A stretch of DNA of 64,000 bases from Bradyrhizobium sp. 164 (GCF_023073715.1 NZ_JADPKA010000076.1:32846-96845), one strand, 5' to 3'; positions 36,606 to 46,052 are shown, counted from the first letter of the stretch. Numbers and translations: made by a program. The notes: generated by a model not told the origin, from the sequence alone.

Positions 36606-39600
36606 ATGGGCATCAACCAGGGTCCGATCAGTCTCGATCAGAAATACACCCAGCAAACCGGACACGTTTTCACCACGGGCATCCAGGCGCTGGTGCGCCT
36701 GCCCATGGCCCAGATCCGGCGCGACCGCGCCAACGGCCTCAACACCGCGGGCTTCATCTCCGGCTATCGCGGCTCGCCGCTCGGCGGCTATGACCAGCAG
36801 CTCTTCGCCGCGCGGAAGCATCTCGAACAGTACAACATCAAGTTCCAGCCCGGCGTGAACGAGGATCTCGCGGCGACCGCCGTGTGGGGCTCGCAGCAGC
36901 TCAACCTCTCGCCCGGCGCCCAATATGATGGCGTGGTCGGCATCTGGTACGGCAAGGGCCCCGGCGTCGACCGTTGCGGTGACGTCTTCCGCCACGGCAA
37001 TGCCGCCGGCTCGGCCAAGAACGGCGGCGTGCTCTGCCTTGCCGGCGACGACCATGGCGCAAAATCCTCCACCGTCCCGCATCAGTCCGACCATGCCTTC
37101 ATCTCGGCGCTGATGCCGTATCTCTATCCCTCGAGCATCCACGAGATGATCGAGATGGGCCTGCTCGGCATCGCGATGTCGCGCTACTCCGGCTGCTGGG
37201 TCGGCATGAAGGTGATCACGGAGACGGTGGAGACCACGGCCGAGATCGACCTCACCGACGAGATGAAGCCCTTTATCATCCCCTCCGATTTCGAGCTGCC
37301 GCCCGGCGGCCTCAATCTGCGCTGGCCCGACGACCGCTTCGAGCAGGACCGTCGCTTACAGGACTACAAGGGCTTTGCGGCGATCGCCTTTGCGCGCGCC
37401 AACAAGGTCAACCGCGTCACCATGGATTCGCCAAACGCCCGCTTCGGCATCATGGCATCCGGCAAGAGCTATGAGGACGTCCGCCAAGCGCTGCGCGAGC
37501 TCGGGATCACCGAGGAGGTCGCCGCCAAGATCGGCCTTCGCCTTTACAAGATCGGCATGCCATGGCCGCTGGAGCCGGAGGGCGTACGGCAGTTCGCTGT
37601 GGGGCTCGAAGAAATCTTCATCGTCGAGGAACGGCGCGAGATCGTCGAGAACCAGGTCAAGCAGGAGCTGTTCAACTGGCGTGACGACGTCCGCCCACGC
37701 ATCGTCGGCAAGATGGACGAGCACGACAAGCGCTTTTTGACCTTCGCCGCCGAGCTCAGCGTCGCCTCGCTTGCGACCTCGCTGACCGAGCGGCTGCTTC
37801 GACTTAATCTCAACCCTGAAATTGCGGAGATGCTCCGCGTCAAGGCCGACTGGTTCAACGGCCGCCAGGCCACGCAGATGCAGGCGGTCGCGCCCATCTC
37901 CCGTACCCCGTATTTCTGCTCAGGCTGCCCCCACAATACATCCACGAAAGTCCCCGAAGGCAGCCGCGCCATGGCCGGCATCGGCTGTCACTTCATGGCG
38001 CTGTGGATGGACCGCTCGACCGAAACGTTTACGCATATGGGCGGGGAGGGCGTGCCCTGGGTCGGCATCGCGCCTTTCACCAAGGAGAATCACATCTTCG
38101 CGAATCTCGGTGACGGCACCTATTTCCATTCGGGCATTCTCGCCATCCGCCAGGCGATCGCCTCCAAGGCGAACATTACCTACAAGATCCTCTACAACGA
38201 CGCCGTTGCCATGACCGGCGGTCAGCGCCATGACGGCGATCTCTCGCCGCAGCAGATCACCCAGCAGCTTTACGCCGAAGGCATCCGCGAGCTCTATCTG
38301 GTCTCGGAAAACCCCGATGCTTACCCGGCCGACACCATCGCGCCCGGCGTGAAGAAGTATCACCGCGACGAGCTCGACAATGTCATGAAGATGTGCCGCG
38401 AATACAAGGGCACGTCTGCCATCGTATTCGTGCAGACCTGCGCGGCCGAGAAGCGTCGCCGCCGCAAGCGCGGCTTGATGGAAGACCCGCCGCGCCGCGT
38501 CATGATCAACCCGGCGGTCTGCGAAGGCTGCGGCGACTGCTCGGTGCAGTCGAACTGCATCTCGGTCGAGCCGCTCGAGACCGAGTTCGGCCGCAAGCGG
38601 GCTATCAACCAGTCCTCCTGCAACAAGGACTATTCCTGCCTGAAGGGCTTCTGTCCGTCCTTCGTCACGATCGACGGCGGTGCGCCGCGCCATCGCGCGC
38701 CGGCGGAGCTCAGCGAGATCGGCGAGCTTCCGGAGCCGGCCTCACGCCCGATCCTCGACAAGCCGTACAACATCGCGGTCGGCGGTGTCGGCGGCACCGG
38801 TGTGCTCACCATAGGCGCGCTGCTCGGCATGGCCGCCCATATCGAGGGCAAGGCCTCGATGATCCTCGACATGTCGGGTCTCGCGCAGAAGGGCGGGGCG
38901 GTGCTCAGCCACGTCCGCCTGTCCGATCATCCGGCCGAGGTGACCTGCTCGCGCATCGTCACTGGAACGGCCGATCTTGTGCTCGCAGCCGACGAGGTGG
39001 TCGCGGTTGCCAAGGACACGATCTCGCTCTGCGACTCCAGCCGCACCCGCGGCATTATCAACAGCCACGTCATCCCGACCGCCGACTTCGTCCTCAACCG
39101 CGACTTCAATTTCCAGACCCGCAAGCTCAACGCGGTGCTGGAAACGGCGCTGCACAAGGACTCCGTGTTCTTCGATTTCACCAAGCCGGCCGAGCAGCTG
39201 CTCGGCGATGCTATCGCCACCAACATGATGATGATGGGCTATGCCTATCAAAAAGGGCTGTTCCCGCTGTCGGCGGCGTCGATCGAGCAAGCTATCGAGG
39301 TCAACGGCGTCTCGATCAAGATGAACAAGGAGGCCTTCCGCCTCGGCCGCCTCGCGGTCGCCGATCCCAAGCGCTTCGCCGACATGCTGAAGGGGACGGA
39401 CGAGGTCGTTGCACCCAAGACGCTGGAGGCGATGACGTTGGACGAGGTCATCGAGCATCGCGCCAAGCACCTCACCGCCTATCAGAATGCTCGCCTGGCA
39501 AACCGTTATCGCAAGCTGGTCGACCAGGTCCGCGAGGTTGCGGTGAACGGTGGCTATGGCGAAGCGCTGCCGCGCGCGGTCGCGGTGAACTACGCCAAGC

Positions 39601-40097
39601 TGTTGGCCTACAAGGACGAATACGAAGTCGCGCGCCTCTACACCGACGGCGCCTTCGAGCAGCAGCTCCGCGACCAGTTCGAGGGCGAGTTCAAGTTCAA
39701 CTTCAACCTGGCGCCGCCGATCCTCAGCCGCGGCGTTGATGCGCTCGGCCGTCCGAAGAAGCGCGCCTTCGGCCCGTGGATGCTGAACGTTTTCCGCGTG
39801 CTGGCCAAATTCAAATTCCTGCGCGGCACGCCGTTCGACATTTTCGGCCGCAGCGCCGACCGCAAGCTCGAGCGCGACCTGATCGCCGGCTACGAGAAGG
39901 ACGTTTCAACCGTGCTCGGCCTGCTGTCGCCGGTCACGCACGACACCGCCGTGGAGCTGCTGTCGCTGCCCGACCGCATTCGCGGCTACGGCCCGGTGAA
40001 GGAGAAGGCCGTAAACGACGCCAAGGCCCGCTACGCCCAGCTCGCCGCTGACCTCGCCAACCCGCCGCCCGCGCCAAGGCAGATCGCGGCGGAGTAG
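36606..40097 (+). CDS. Indolepyruvate ferredoxin oxidoreductase, fused alpha-beta type
   Basis: A 1163-residue iron-sulfur, TPP-dependent enzyme decarboxylating aryl- or branched-chain 2-oxoacids to acyl-CoA with reduction of ferredoxin. Order: pyrimidine-binding/TPP-related part at the start (TGHVFTTGIQALVRLPM, GYRGSPLGGYDQ), TPP domain (about 435-600: CSGCPHNTSTKVPEGS, GGEGVPWVG), 4Fe-4S cluster cysteines (about 636-680: CEGCGDC, then SCNKDYSCLKGFC), gamma-type domain (about 720-900: GVGGTGVLTIGALLGMA) and a C-terminal domain common to the proteobacterial form. In E. coli-like anaerobes the subunits are separate. Found in aerobic rhizobia and proposed for aromatic amino acid breakdown. Confidence 0.93.
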   Translation: MGINQGPISLDQKYTQQTGHVFTTGIQALVRLPMAQIRRDRANGLNTAGFISGYRGSPLGGYDQQLFAARKHLEQYNIKFQPGVNEDLAATAVWGSQQLNLSPGAQYDGVVGIWYGKGPGVDRCGDVFRHGNAAGSAKNGGVLCLAGDDHGAKSSTVPHQSDHAFISALMPYLYPSSIHEMIEMGLLGIAMSRYSGCWVGMKVITETVETTAEIDLTDEMKPFIIPSDFELPPGGLNLRWPDDRFEQDRRLQDYKGFAAIAFARANKVNRVTMDSPNARFGIMASGKSYEDVRQALRELGITEEVAAKIGLRLYKIGMPWPLEPEGVRQFAVGLEEIFIVEERREIVENQVKQELFNWRDDVRPRIVGKMDEHDKRFLTFAAELSVASLATSLTERLLRLNLNPEIAEMLRVKADWFNGRQATQMQAVAPISRTPYFCSGCPHNTSTKVPEGSRAMAGIGCHFMALWMDRSTETFTHMGGEGVPWVGIAPFTKENHIFANLGDGTYFHSGILAIRQAIASKANITYKILYNDAVAMTGGQRHDGDLSPQQITQQLYAEGIRELYLVSENPDAYPADTIAPGVKKYHRDELDNVMKMCREYKGTSAIVFVQTCAAEKRRRRKRGLMEDPPRRVMINPAVCEGCGDCSVQSNCISVEPLETEFGRKRAINQSSCNKDYSCLKGFCPSFVTIDGGAPRHRAPAELSEIGELPEPASRPILDKPYNIAVGGVGGTGVLTIGALLGMAAHIEGKASMILDMSGLAQKGGAVLSHVRLSDHPAEVTCSRIVTGTADLVLAADEVVAVAKDTISLCDSSRTRGIINSHVIPTADFVLNRDFNFQTRKLNAVLETALHKDSVFFDFTKPAEQLLGDAIATNMMMMGYAYQKGLFPLSAASIEQAIEVNGVSIKMNKEAFRLGRLAVADPKRFADMLKGTDEVVAPKTLEAMTLDEVIEHRAKHLTAYQNARLANRYRKLVDQVREVAVNGGYGEALPRAVAVNYAKLLAYKDEYEVARLYTDGAFEQQLRDQFEGEFKFNFNLAPPILSRGVDALGRPKKRAFGPWMLNVFRVLAKFKFLRGTPFDIFGRSADRKLERDLIAGYEKDVSTVLGLLSPVTHDTAVELLSLPDRIRGYGPVKEKAVNDAKARYAQLAADLANPPPAPRQIAAE

Positions 40098-40393
40098 GTC
40101 TCCTAGCTCTGCGATTTTCCTCTTTGAAATCAACCCCGTTCTACTGTGCATGGGGTTGTTTTCGTTAAAAAAGAAAATCGCTTGCGCGGTCGGGCAAAGC
40201 AGCTTTAGGATTCTGCTGTCGCCTGCATCATTGGCGAGGAGCTCTTGCGACGACGCAATCCAGCACAAGAGGCGGACCCCATTTGGGCCCACCCGCTACC
40301 CTCTCGCAGGGCGGAATATTTCCGCGCTTGCCAAGCAGGCCACCGCGGTTCAGAAAAACGGAGCAAGAAAAAACGCGAGCGGAGACCTGAAGT

Positions 40394-41551
40394 TTGACCA
40401 TCAAGGGCAAGGCCTACATTGCCGGGATTTTTGAACACCCGACCCGGCATGCGCCGGACAAATCCACCGCCCAGCTCCACGCCGAGGTCGCCAAGGGCGC
40501 GATCGAGGATGCCGGGCTCTCCAAAGACGATGTCGACGGCTATTTCTGCGCGGGCGATGCGCCCGGCGGCGCTTGGCCGATGGTCGATTATCTCGGCCTG
40601 AACACCAAAAAACTCCGCCATATCGATTCGACCGAGACCGGCGGCTGTTCCTACATCATCCATCTCGGCCACGCCGCCGAAGCGATCGCGGCAGGCAAGT
40701 GCTCGATCGCGCTGATCACGCTGGCCGGCAAGCCACGCACCGGCGTGATGCCGCCGCGCGCGGCCGGCGCAGAGGTTGATTTCGAATCCGCTTACGGCGC
40801 GACCACGCACAATGCCTATGGCATGTGTGCCATGCGCCACATGCACGACTATGGCACCACGAGCGAGCAGCTCGCCTGGATCAAGGTCGCGGCCTCGCAT
40901 CATGCGCAATACAATCCGCATGCGATGCTCAAGGACGTCGTCACCGTCGAGGACGTCCTGAACTCGCCGATGATCTCCGATCCCCTCCATCGCATGGATT
41001 GCTGCGTCGTCTCCGACGGCGGTGGCGCGCTGATTGTGACGACGCCAGAGATTGCCAAGAGCCTGAAGAAGCCTCAGGTGCGCCTGATCGGCCATGGCGA
41101 GGCCATGAAGGGCCCGCGCGGCGGCAAGGATCTCGACCTCACTTATTCCGCGGGTATCTGGTCCGGCCCGCGCGCCTTCGAGGAAGCCGGCATCACGCCG
41201 AAGGACATCAAATACGCCTCGATCTACGACAGCTTCACCATCACCGTCTTGATGCAGCTCGAAGATCTCGGATTCTGCAAGAAGGGCGAGGGCGGCAAGT
41301 TCGTCGCCGATGGCAATCTGATCTCGGGCGTCGGCAAGCTGCCGTTCAACACCGACGGCGGCGGCTTGTGCAGCAATCATCCCGTCAACCGCGGCGGCAT
41401 GACCAAGATCATCGAGGCCGTCAGGCAGCTGCGCGGCGAGGCGCATCCGAAGGTGCAGGTCAAGAATTGCGATCTCGCCATCGCCCATGGCACGGGCGGC
41501 CTTTTGGGTGTTCGCCACGCCGCCTCGACCGCCATTCTGGAGCGCGTGTGA
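40394..41551 (+). CDS. Thiolase-family protein (acetyl-CoA acetyltransferase / SCP2-like)
   Basis: A 385-residue thiolase-fold protein with no in-frame ATG at its natural start; TTG 40394 (MTIKGKAYIAGIFEHP) follows GGAGACCTGAAG. Blocks TGGCSYIIHLGHAAEAIAAGKCSIALI, MHDYGTTSEQLAWIKVAASHHAQYNPHAML and the C-terminal NCDLAIAHGTGGLLG are those of non-decarboxylating SCP2/Ltp-type thiolases. Followed immediately by a DUF35 zinc-ribbon gene (TGATG overlap), the pairing known for Ltp2-ChsH2 retro-aldolases and for acetyl-CoA C-acyltransferases. So it may be a retro-aldolase and not a true thiolase. Confidence 0.85.
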   Translation: MTIKGKAYIAGIFEHPTRHAPDKSTAQLHAEVAKGAIEDAGLSKDDVDGYFCAGDAPGGAWPMVDYLGLNTKKLRHIDSTETGGCSYIIHLGHAAEAIAAGKCSIALITLAGKPRTGVMPPRAAGAEVDFESAYGATTHNAYGMCAMRHMHDYGTTSEQLAWIKVAASHHAQYNPHAMLKDVVTVEDVLNSPMISDPLHRMDCCVVSDGGGALIVTTPEIAKSLKKPQVRLIGHGEAMKGPRGGKDLDLTYSAGIWSGPRAFEEAGITPKDIKYASIYDSFTITVLMQLEDLGFCKKGEGGKFVADGNLISGVGKLPFNTDGGGLCSNHPVNRGGMTKIIEAVRQLRGEAHPKVQVKNCDLAIAHGTGGLLGVRHAASTAILERV

Positions 41552-41940
41552 TGAGCGAAGCAAAAAAATACCCGGCCCCGGTGACCAATCCCGAGACCGC
41601 AGCGTTCTGGGACGCCGCTGGCCGCGGCAAGTTCATGATCAAGCGCTGTACCGCCTGCGGCGAAGCGCATTACTTCCCGCGCGCGATCTGCCCGTTCTGC
41701 TATTCGGACAAGACGGTGTGGGAGGAGGCTTCGGGCGAGGGCACGATCTACACTTACAGCCTGATGCGGAAGTCGCCGAGCGGTCCTTACGCGATCGGCT
41801 ACGTCACGCTGAAGGAGGGGCCGTCGGTGCAGACCAACTTCGTCGACTGCGATCTCGATAAGCTGAAGATCGGTCAAAAGGTGAAGGTGGTGTTCAAGCC
41901 GACCGACGGCGCACCGCTGCCGTTCTTCACGCCGGCCTGA
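41551..41940 (+). CDS. Zn-ribbon/OB-fold (DUF35) partner protein
   Basis: A 129-residue protein: zinc ribbon with C33, C36, C47 and C50 (CTACGEAHYFPRAICPFC), then an OB fold (GTIYTYSLMRKSPSGPYAIGYVTLKEGPSVQTNFVDCD). Such proteins bind thiolase-like enzymes, complete their acyl-CoA site and are needed for activity in steroid side-chain degradation. It starts at the stop codon of the thiolase gene, strong evidence for a complex. Confidence 0.9.
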   Translation: MSEAKKYPAPVTNPETAAFWDAAGRGKFMIKRCTACGEAHYFPRAICPFCYSDKTVWEEASGEGTIYTYSLMRKSPSGPYAIGYVTLKEGPSVQTNFVDCDLDKLKIGQKVKVVFKPTDGAPLPFFTPA

Positions 41941-41950
41941 TTGCTTTCTT

Positions 41951-42147
41951 CCTTCTCCCCTTGCGGGAGAAGGTGGCATAGGCCGCCTCCGGCGGCCGCC
42001 CTTAAAGACGCCGAAGCGAAGCTTCGGCTTTGGCGCCGGATGAGGGGTATCGCTCCGCGAAGAGATTGCTCGATGCGGAAGCAACCCCTCACCCAAACGA
42101 GTTTGCCGCACCGTCCTCGCTGCCCTCTCCCACAAGGGGAGAGGGCA
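41951..42147. repeat. Large compound palindromic repeat
   Basis: Left arm CCTTCTCCCCTTGCGGGAGAAGG is a hairpin on its own; right arm TGCCCTCTCCCACAAGGGGAGAGGGCA is another. Between them lie CCGCCTCCGGCGGCCGCC and a pair of CCGGATGAGGGGT/ACCCCTCACCC arms. Such CCCCTC repeats are frequent between rhizobial genes. It separates the thiolase/DUF35 unit from the hydratase gene. Confidence 0.78.
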
Positions 42148-42192
42148 CTTCAACTGGCGGTGCCGAAGACATTCGGGAGGAAGACAAACAAC

Positions 42193-43053
42193 ATGTCCGC
42201 CAGATACGAAGAACTCAAATGCCTGAAAAACATCGGCCAGAGATACGCCTACACCGACCGCGACGTAATGCTCTACGCCTATGGCATCGGCCTAGGCGCC
42301 GATCCCATGGACGAGAAGGAGCTTGCCTTCGTCAACGAGGGCACGCTGACGCCGCGGCCGCTCAAGGTAGTGCCGACGTTTGCGTCCGTCGCAGCGTGGG
42401 GTTCGGGTCCCGGCGAGATGAACCTCAACCGCGTGATGGTGGTCGACGGCGAGCGCGACATCACCTTCCACCAGCCGCTGCCGGTCGCCGCGAACATCAC
42501 CGCCGATTCCTCCGTGCTCGAGGTCTACGACAAGGGCAAGGACAAGGGCGTCGTGATCAGCCACCAGACGGTGCTAAAGAACGAGAAGGGCGAGAAACTG
42601 GCAACGCTGGTCGCTTCGCGCTTCGCCCGTGGCGACGGGGGCTTCGGCGGGCCGAACCTGACGCAGCCGGATCCGCACAAGATTCCATCGCGCGCACCCG
42701 ACAAGACCATCGACATCACCACGCGCCCAGACCAGGCGCTGGTCTATCGCCTCTGCGGTGACCGTAACCCGCTGCACTCGGATCCCGAGTTCGCCAGGAA
42801 GGCCGGCTTCCCGCGCCCGATCCTGCACGGCATGTGCACCTACGGCATCACCTGTCGCGGTGTGCTCCAGACCTATGCCGATTACGACGCCTCGGCCTTC
42901 CGCCAGCACGTTGCCCGGTTCTCTTCGCCCGTCTATCCCGGCGAGACCGTAACCATGGACCTCTGGAAGGACGGCAACGTGATCTCGTTTGAAGCCAAGG
43001 TGAAGTCGCGCGGGGTCACCGTGATCAAGAACGGCAAGACGGTGCTGGGTTAG
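42193..43053 (+). CDS. MaoC-family (R)-specific enoyl-CoA hydratase, double hot-dog type
   Basis: A 286-residue hydratase-2 homologue with two hot-dog domains; the N-terminal one is degenerate. The C-terminal domain has the catalytic motif in YRLCGDRNPLHSDPEFARKAGFPRPILHGMCTYG (Asp and His). Hydrates trans-2-enoyl-CoA to (R)-3-hydroxyacyl-CoA, the form used by the peroxisomal MFE-2 pathway. Directly before an MFE-2-like SDR. Confidence 0.9.
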   Translation: MSARYEELKCLKNIGQRYAYTDRDVMLYAYGIGLGADPMDEKELAFVNEGTLTPRPLKVVPTFASVAAWGSGPGEMNLNRVMVVDGERDITFHQPLPVAANITADSSVLEVYDKGKDKGVVISHQTVLKNEKGEKLATLVASRFARGDGGFGGPNLTQPDPHKIPSRAPDKTIDITTRPDQALVYRLCGDRNPLHSDPEFARKAGFPRPILHGMCTYGITCRGVLQTYADYDASAFRQHVARFSSPVYPGETVTMDLWKDGNVISFEAKVKSRGVTVIKNGKTVLG

Positions 43054-43208
43054 GTCGGTCTCGTGCCCCGGGCGCAGCGCAGCACTCAGTGATGCGCTGC
43101 TGAGCTGGGGCAGGGAATGCTCGACGAAGAACTGGGTCCCGGCTCTGCGATGCAGCGTTCACGCTGCATCTTGTCCGGAACACGAAAACAAAACAGGGAG
43201 ACGCCACC

Positions 43209-44087
43209 ATGGGACTACTCGACGGCAAGGTTGCGCTGATCACTGGTGCGGGCGGGGGGCTCGGTGAGGCCTATGCAAAGCTGTTCGCGCGGGAAGGGGC
43301 CTCGGTCGTCGTCAACGACCTTGGCGGGCCCCGCGACGGCTCCGGCGCCGACACCTCGATGGCCCAGAAGGTGGTGGACGCGATCAAGGCCGAGGGCGGC
43401 AAGGCCGTCGCCAACGGCGCCGACATCTCCACCATGGAGGGCGGCCAATCGGTGTTCGACGACGCCATCAAGCACTTTGGCCGGGCAGACATCCTGGTGA
43501 ACAATGCCGGTATCCTGCGTGACCAGACTTTCGCAAAAGCCTCCGAGGCGGATTGGGACAAGGTCATCAAGGTGCATCTGAAGGGCACCTTCTGTTGCAC
43601 CCTGCCGGTGTTTCGCTGGATGCGGGAAAACGGCGGCGGCGTCATCGTCAACACCTCCTCGACCTCGGGCCTGATCGGCAATTTCGGCCAGACCAATTAC
43701 GGTGCGGCCAAGGGCGGCATCTGGGGCCTGTCCAACGTGCTGGCGATCGAGGGCCGCAAGTACAACATCCGGATATGGACGCTGGCGCCGGGCGCGCTGA
43801 CCCGCATGACAGCAGACCTGCCCCGCTATAAGGAGAACCCCGGCGCGGCGCTGGGGCCGGACGGCATCGCGCCGGCCGTGCTATACATGGTCAGCGACTT
43901 GTCGGGCGGCCAGACCGGCAAGGTGCTGGGTGTGTCCGGGCCCCGCGGCGTGCGCGAGATGCGGATGATGGAGATGGAAGGCTGGAAACCGCCGCACTCG
44001 GGCTGGAAGGCCCAGGACATCGTTGATCATGCCAAGGAGATCTTCTTCTCCGATGAGCAGATCAAGATGGGGGCGCGGCGGTTTTAG
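43209..44087 (+). CDS. SDR family oxidoreductase, MFE-2 dehydrogenase-like
   Basis: A 292-residue SDR. It has TGAGGGLGEAYAKLFAREGASVVVNDLGG, NNAGILRD, the NTSST serine and YGAAKGG. The block around NDLGG and DKVIKVHLKGTF is typical of the (R)-3-hydroxyacyl-CoA dehydrogenase unit of multifunctional enzyme 2, so it can oxidise the product of the neighbouring MaoC hydratase. AACAGGGAGACGCCACC precedes the ATG. Confidence 0.9.
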   Translation: MGLLDGKVALITGAGGGLGEAYAKLFAREGASVVVNDLGGPRDGSGADTSMAQKVVDAIKAEGGKAVANGADISTMEGGQSVFDDAIKHFGRADILVNNAGILRDQTFAKASEADWDKVIKVHLKGTFCCTLPVFRWMRENGGGVIVNTSSTSGLIGNFGQTNYGAAKGGIWGLSNVLAIEGRKYNIRIWTLAPGALTRMTADLPRYKENPGAALGPDGIAPAVLYMVSDLSGGQTGKVLGVSGPRGVREMRMMEMEGWKPPHSGWKAQDIVDHAKEIFFSDEQIKMGARRF

Positions 44088-44095
44088 GCTGAGTT

Positions 44096-44175
44096 GTCGT
44101 TCCGGGGCGATGCGAAGCATCGAACCCGGAACCTCGAGATTCCGGATCTGGTCCTTCGGACCATCCCGGAATGAC
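44096..44175. repeat. Dispersed inverted repeat, GTCATTCCGGGG family
   Basis: Starts GTCGTTCCGGGGCGATGC and ends CCATCCCGGAATGAC, with the central AACCTCGAGATTCCGG and a second stem CTGGTCCTTCGGACCA. Lies 8 bases after the SDR gene and just before the aldolase gene. Same family as 30838-30917 and 59598-59718. Confidence 0.78.
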
Positions 44176-44199
44176 AAAAGAAAGAGAGACGAGACGAAC

Positions 44200-45153
44200 A
44201 TGAAACTCACCGCCGACGCCAAGGGCACTTTCGCAATCGCGCCGACGCCGTTCCATGACGACGGCCGGATCGACGAGCGCTCGATCGACCGCCTGACCGA
44301 TTTCTACGAGGAGGTCGGCTGTGACGGCGTGACGGTGCTGGGCATTCTCGGCGAGGCGCCGAAGCTCGATGCCGCCGAGGCCGAGCAGGTGGCGGTGCGC
44401 TTCGTCAAGCGGGCCAAGAAGATGCAGGTGATCGTCGGCGTCTCGGCGCCGGGTTTTGCCACCATGCGCTCGCTGGCAAAGGCCTCGATGGACGCCGGCG
44501 CGGCCGGCGTCATGATCGCACCGCCACCATCGCTCCGCACCGACGACCAGATCGTCGGCTATTTCAAGCAGGCTGCCGAGGCGATCGGGCCTGACGTGCC
44601 CTGGGTGCTTCAGGATTATCCGCTGACGCTCTCGGTGGTGTTCACCCCCGCCGTGATCCGCAAGATCGTTATGGACAATGCGAACTGCGTGATGCTCAAG
44701 CACGAGGACTGGCCGGGGCTGGAAAAGATCTCGACGCTGCGCAATTTCCAGAAGGACGGCTCGCTCCGTCCGCTCTCGATCCTCTGCGGCAATGGCGGGC
44801 TCTTTTTGGATTTCGAGATGGAGCGCGGCGCCGACGGCGCTATGACCGGCTATGCCTTCCCCGAGCTCCTGATCGATGTCGTGCGCCTCTCGAAGGAAGG
44901 CAAGCGCGATGCCGCGCATGATCTGTTCGACGCGCATCTGCCGTTGATCCGCTACGAGCAGCAGCCGGGCGCCGGCCTTGCCGTGCGCAAATACGTGCTC
45001 CAGAAGCGCGGCATCATCGCCTCCAGCGCGCAGCGCAAGCCCGGCGCGACAATCACGCCGGCGGCGAAGGCGGAGGTCGAATACCTGCTGTCGCGCGTCG
45101 CCCGAATCGACAAGCGCGCCAATCTCGGCCCGCAATCCAGCGCCGCAGGTTAG
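44200..45153 (+). CDS. Dihydrodipicolinate synthase (DHDPS) family aldolase
   Basis: A 317-residue class I aldolase barrel. The GILGEAPKL block is the counterpart of the GTTGE motif, and LKHEDWPGLEKI carries the likely Schiff-base lysine (K164). The usual GxxxE of true DHDPS and a lysine-biosynthesis context are absent, so a catabolic aldolase or hydratase-aldolase is more likely. The C-terminal extension beyond 300 residues is a little longer than in DapA. AAAGAGAGACGAGACGAAC precedes the ATG. Confidence 0.85.
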   Translation: MKLTADAKGTFAIAPTPFHDDGRIDERSIDRLTDFYEEVGCDGVTVLGILGEAPKLDAAEAEQVAVRFVKRAKKMQVIVGVSAPGFATMRSLAKASMDAGAAGVMIAPPPSLRTDDQIVGYFKQAAEAIGPDVPWVLQDYPLTLSVVFTPAVIRKIVMDNANCVMLKHEDWPGLEKISTLRNFQKDGSLRPLSILCGNGGLFLDFEMERGADGAMTGYAFPELLIDVVRLSKEGKRDAAHDLFDAHLPLIRYEQQPGAGLAVRKYVLQKRGIIASSAQRKPGATITPAAKAEVEYLLSRVARIDKRANLGPQSSAAG

Positions 45154-45157
45154 CCGC

Positions 45158-45973
45158 ATGCCTGAAGCCGCCGCATCACGCCCTGCCTCGACGATCCTCC
45201 TGCTGCGCGACGGCGTGGATGTCGACGGCAAGAACCGCGGCGAGATCGAGGTCTTCATGATGGTCCGCCATCATCAGATCGAGTTCAACTCGGGCGCGCT
45301 GGTATTTCCCGGCGGCAGCGTCGATGCAGGCGACAAGGAGATCGTGGTCCGCGCCGACCTCTATTCGGGCGGCGAGGGCTTAAGCGAGGCGGACCGCGGC
45401 TTTCGGATCGCGGCAATCCGCGAGACTTTTGAAGAGAGCGGCATCCTCCTGGCGCGATCGAAGGATTCGGGCGCACCGGTCGATGCCAAGCGTGCCGGCG
45501 AGATCGCCGATGCGCATCGCGTCGCGCTCAACGAGCACAAGGTCAGCTTCCTCGATATCCTTGCCGATAACCGTCTTCAGCTCGCGCTCGACACGCTCGT
45601 GCCGTATGCGCACTGGATTACGCCAGAGGGCATGCCGAAGCGGTTCGACACCTGGTTCTTCCTTGCGGCCGCGCCGCCCGATCAGCTCGGCGCCCATGAT
45701 GGTCGCGAGTCCACCGATTCCATCTGGGTCTCGCCGCGCGAGGCGGTGGAGGGCGGGGCGAGCGGCCGCTTCAAGCTGCCGTTCCCGACCACCCGCAATC
45801 TGATCCGGCTTGCCAAGCAGGGCAGCGTGAGTGCTGCACTGGAGCACGCCCGCGGGATGTCGATCGTCACGGTCATGCCTGTGATGACCAAGACCGAAAC
45901 CGGCCGCCAGCTCCGCATCCCCCGCGAGGCCGGCTACGATGGCGAGGTGTTCGAGGTCGGCGCGGTCGGCTAG
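45158..45973 (+). CDS. Nudix hydrolase with a split Nudix box
   Basis: A 271-residue Nudix-fold protein. The left part GGSVDAGDKE and the right part REtFEESGI of the box are separated by an insertion of about 20 residues (IVVRADLYSGGEGLSEADRG). Eukaryotic NUDT19-type enzymes, which cut CoA and acyl-CoA, also carry an insertion in the box. It starts 4 bases after the aldolase stop, so it belongs to the operon. Role in CoA turnover within the pathway is inference. Confidence 0.85.
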   Translation: MPEAAASRPASTILLLRDGVDVDGKNRGEIEVFMMVRHHQIEFNSGALVFPGGSVDAGDKEIVVRADLYSGGEGLSEADRGFRIAAIRETFEESGILLARSKDSGAPVDAKRAGEIADAHRVALNEHKVSFLDILADNRLQLALDTLVPYAHWITPEGMPKRFDTWFFLAAAPPDQLGAHDGRESTDSIWVSPREAVEGGASGRFKLPFPTTRNLIRLAKQGSVSAALEHARGMSIVTVMPVMTKTETGRQLRIPREAGYDGEVFEVGAVG

Positions 45974-46052
45974 ATACTTCGACGCCAAACGAAGTATCGG
46001 CGGCCGCGGACACGCTAGGTTCTGTCCATCGCGAATGGATGGGACGCAAGTC

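Noticed and set aside
38393..39739. 448-residue frame inside the ferredoxin oxidoreductase gene
   Set aside because: Shadow of a 1163-residue enzyme with clear domains in the main frame.
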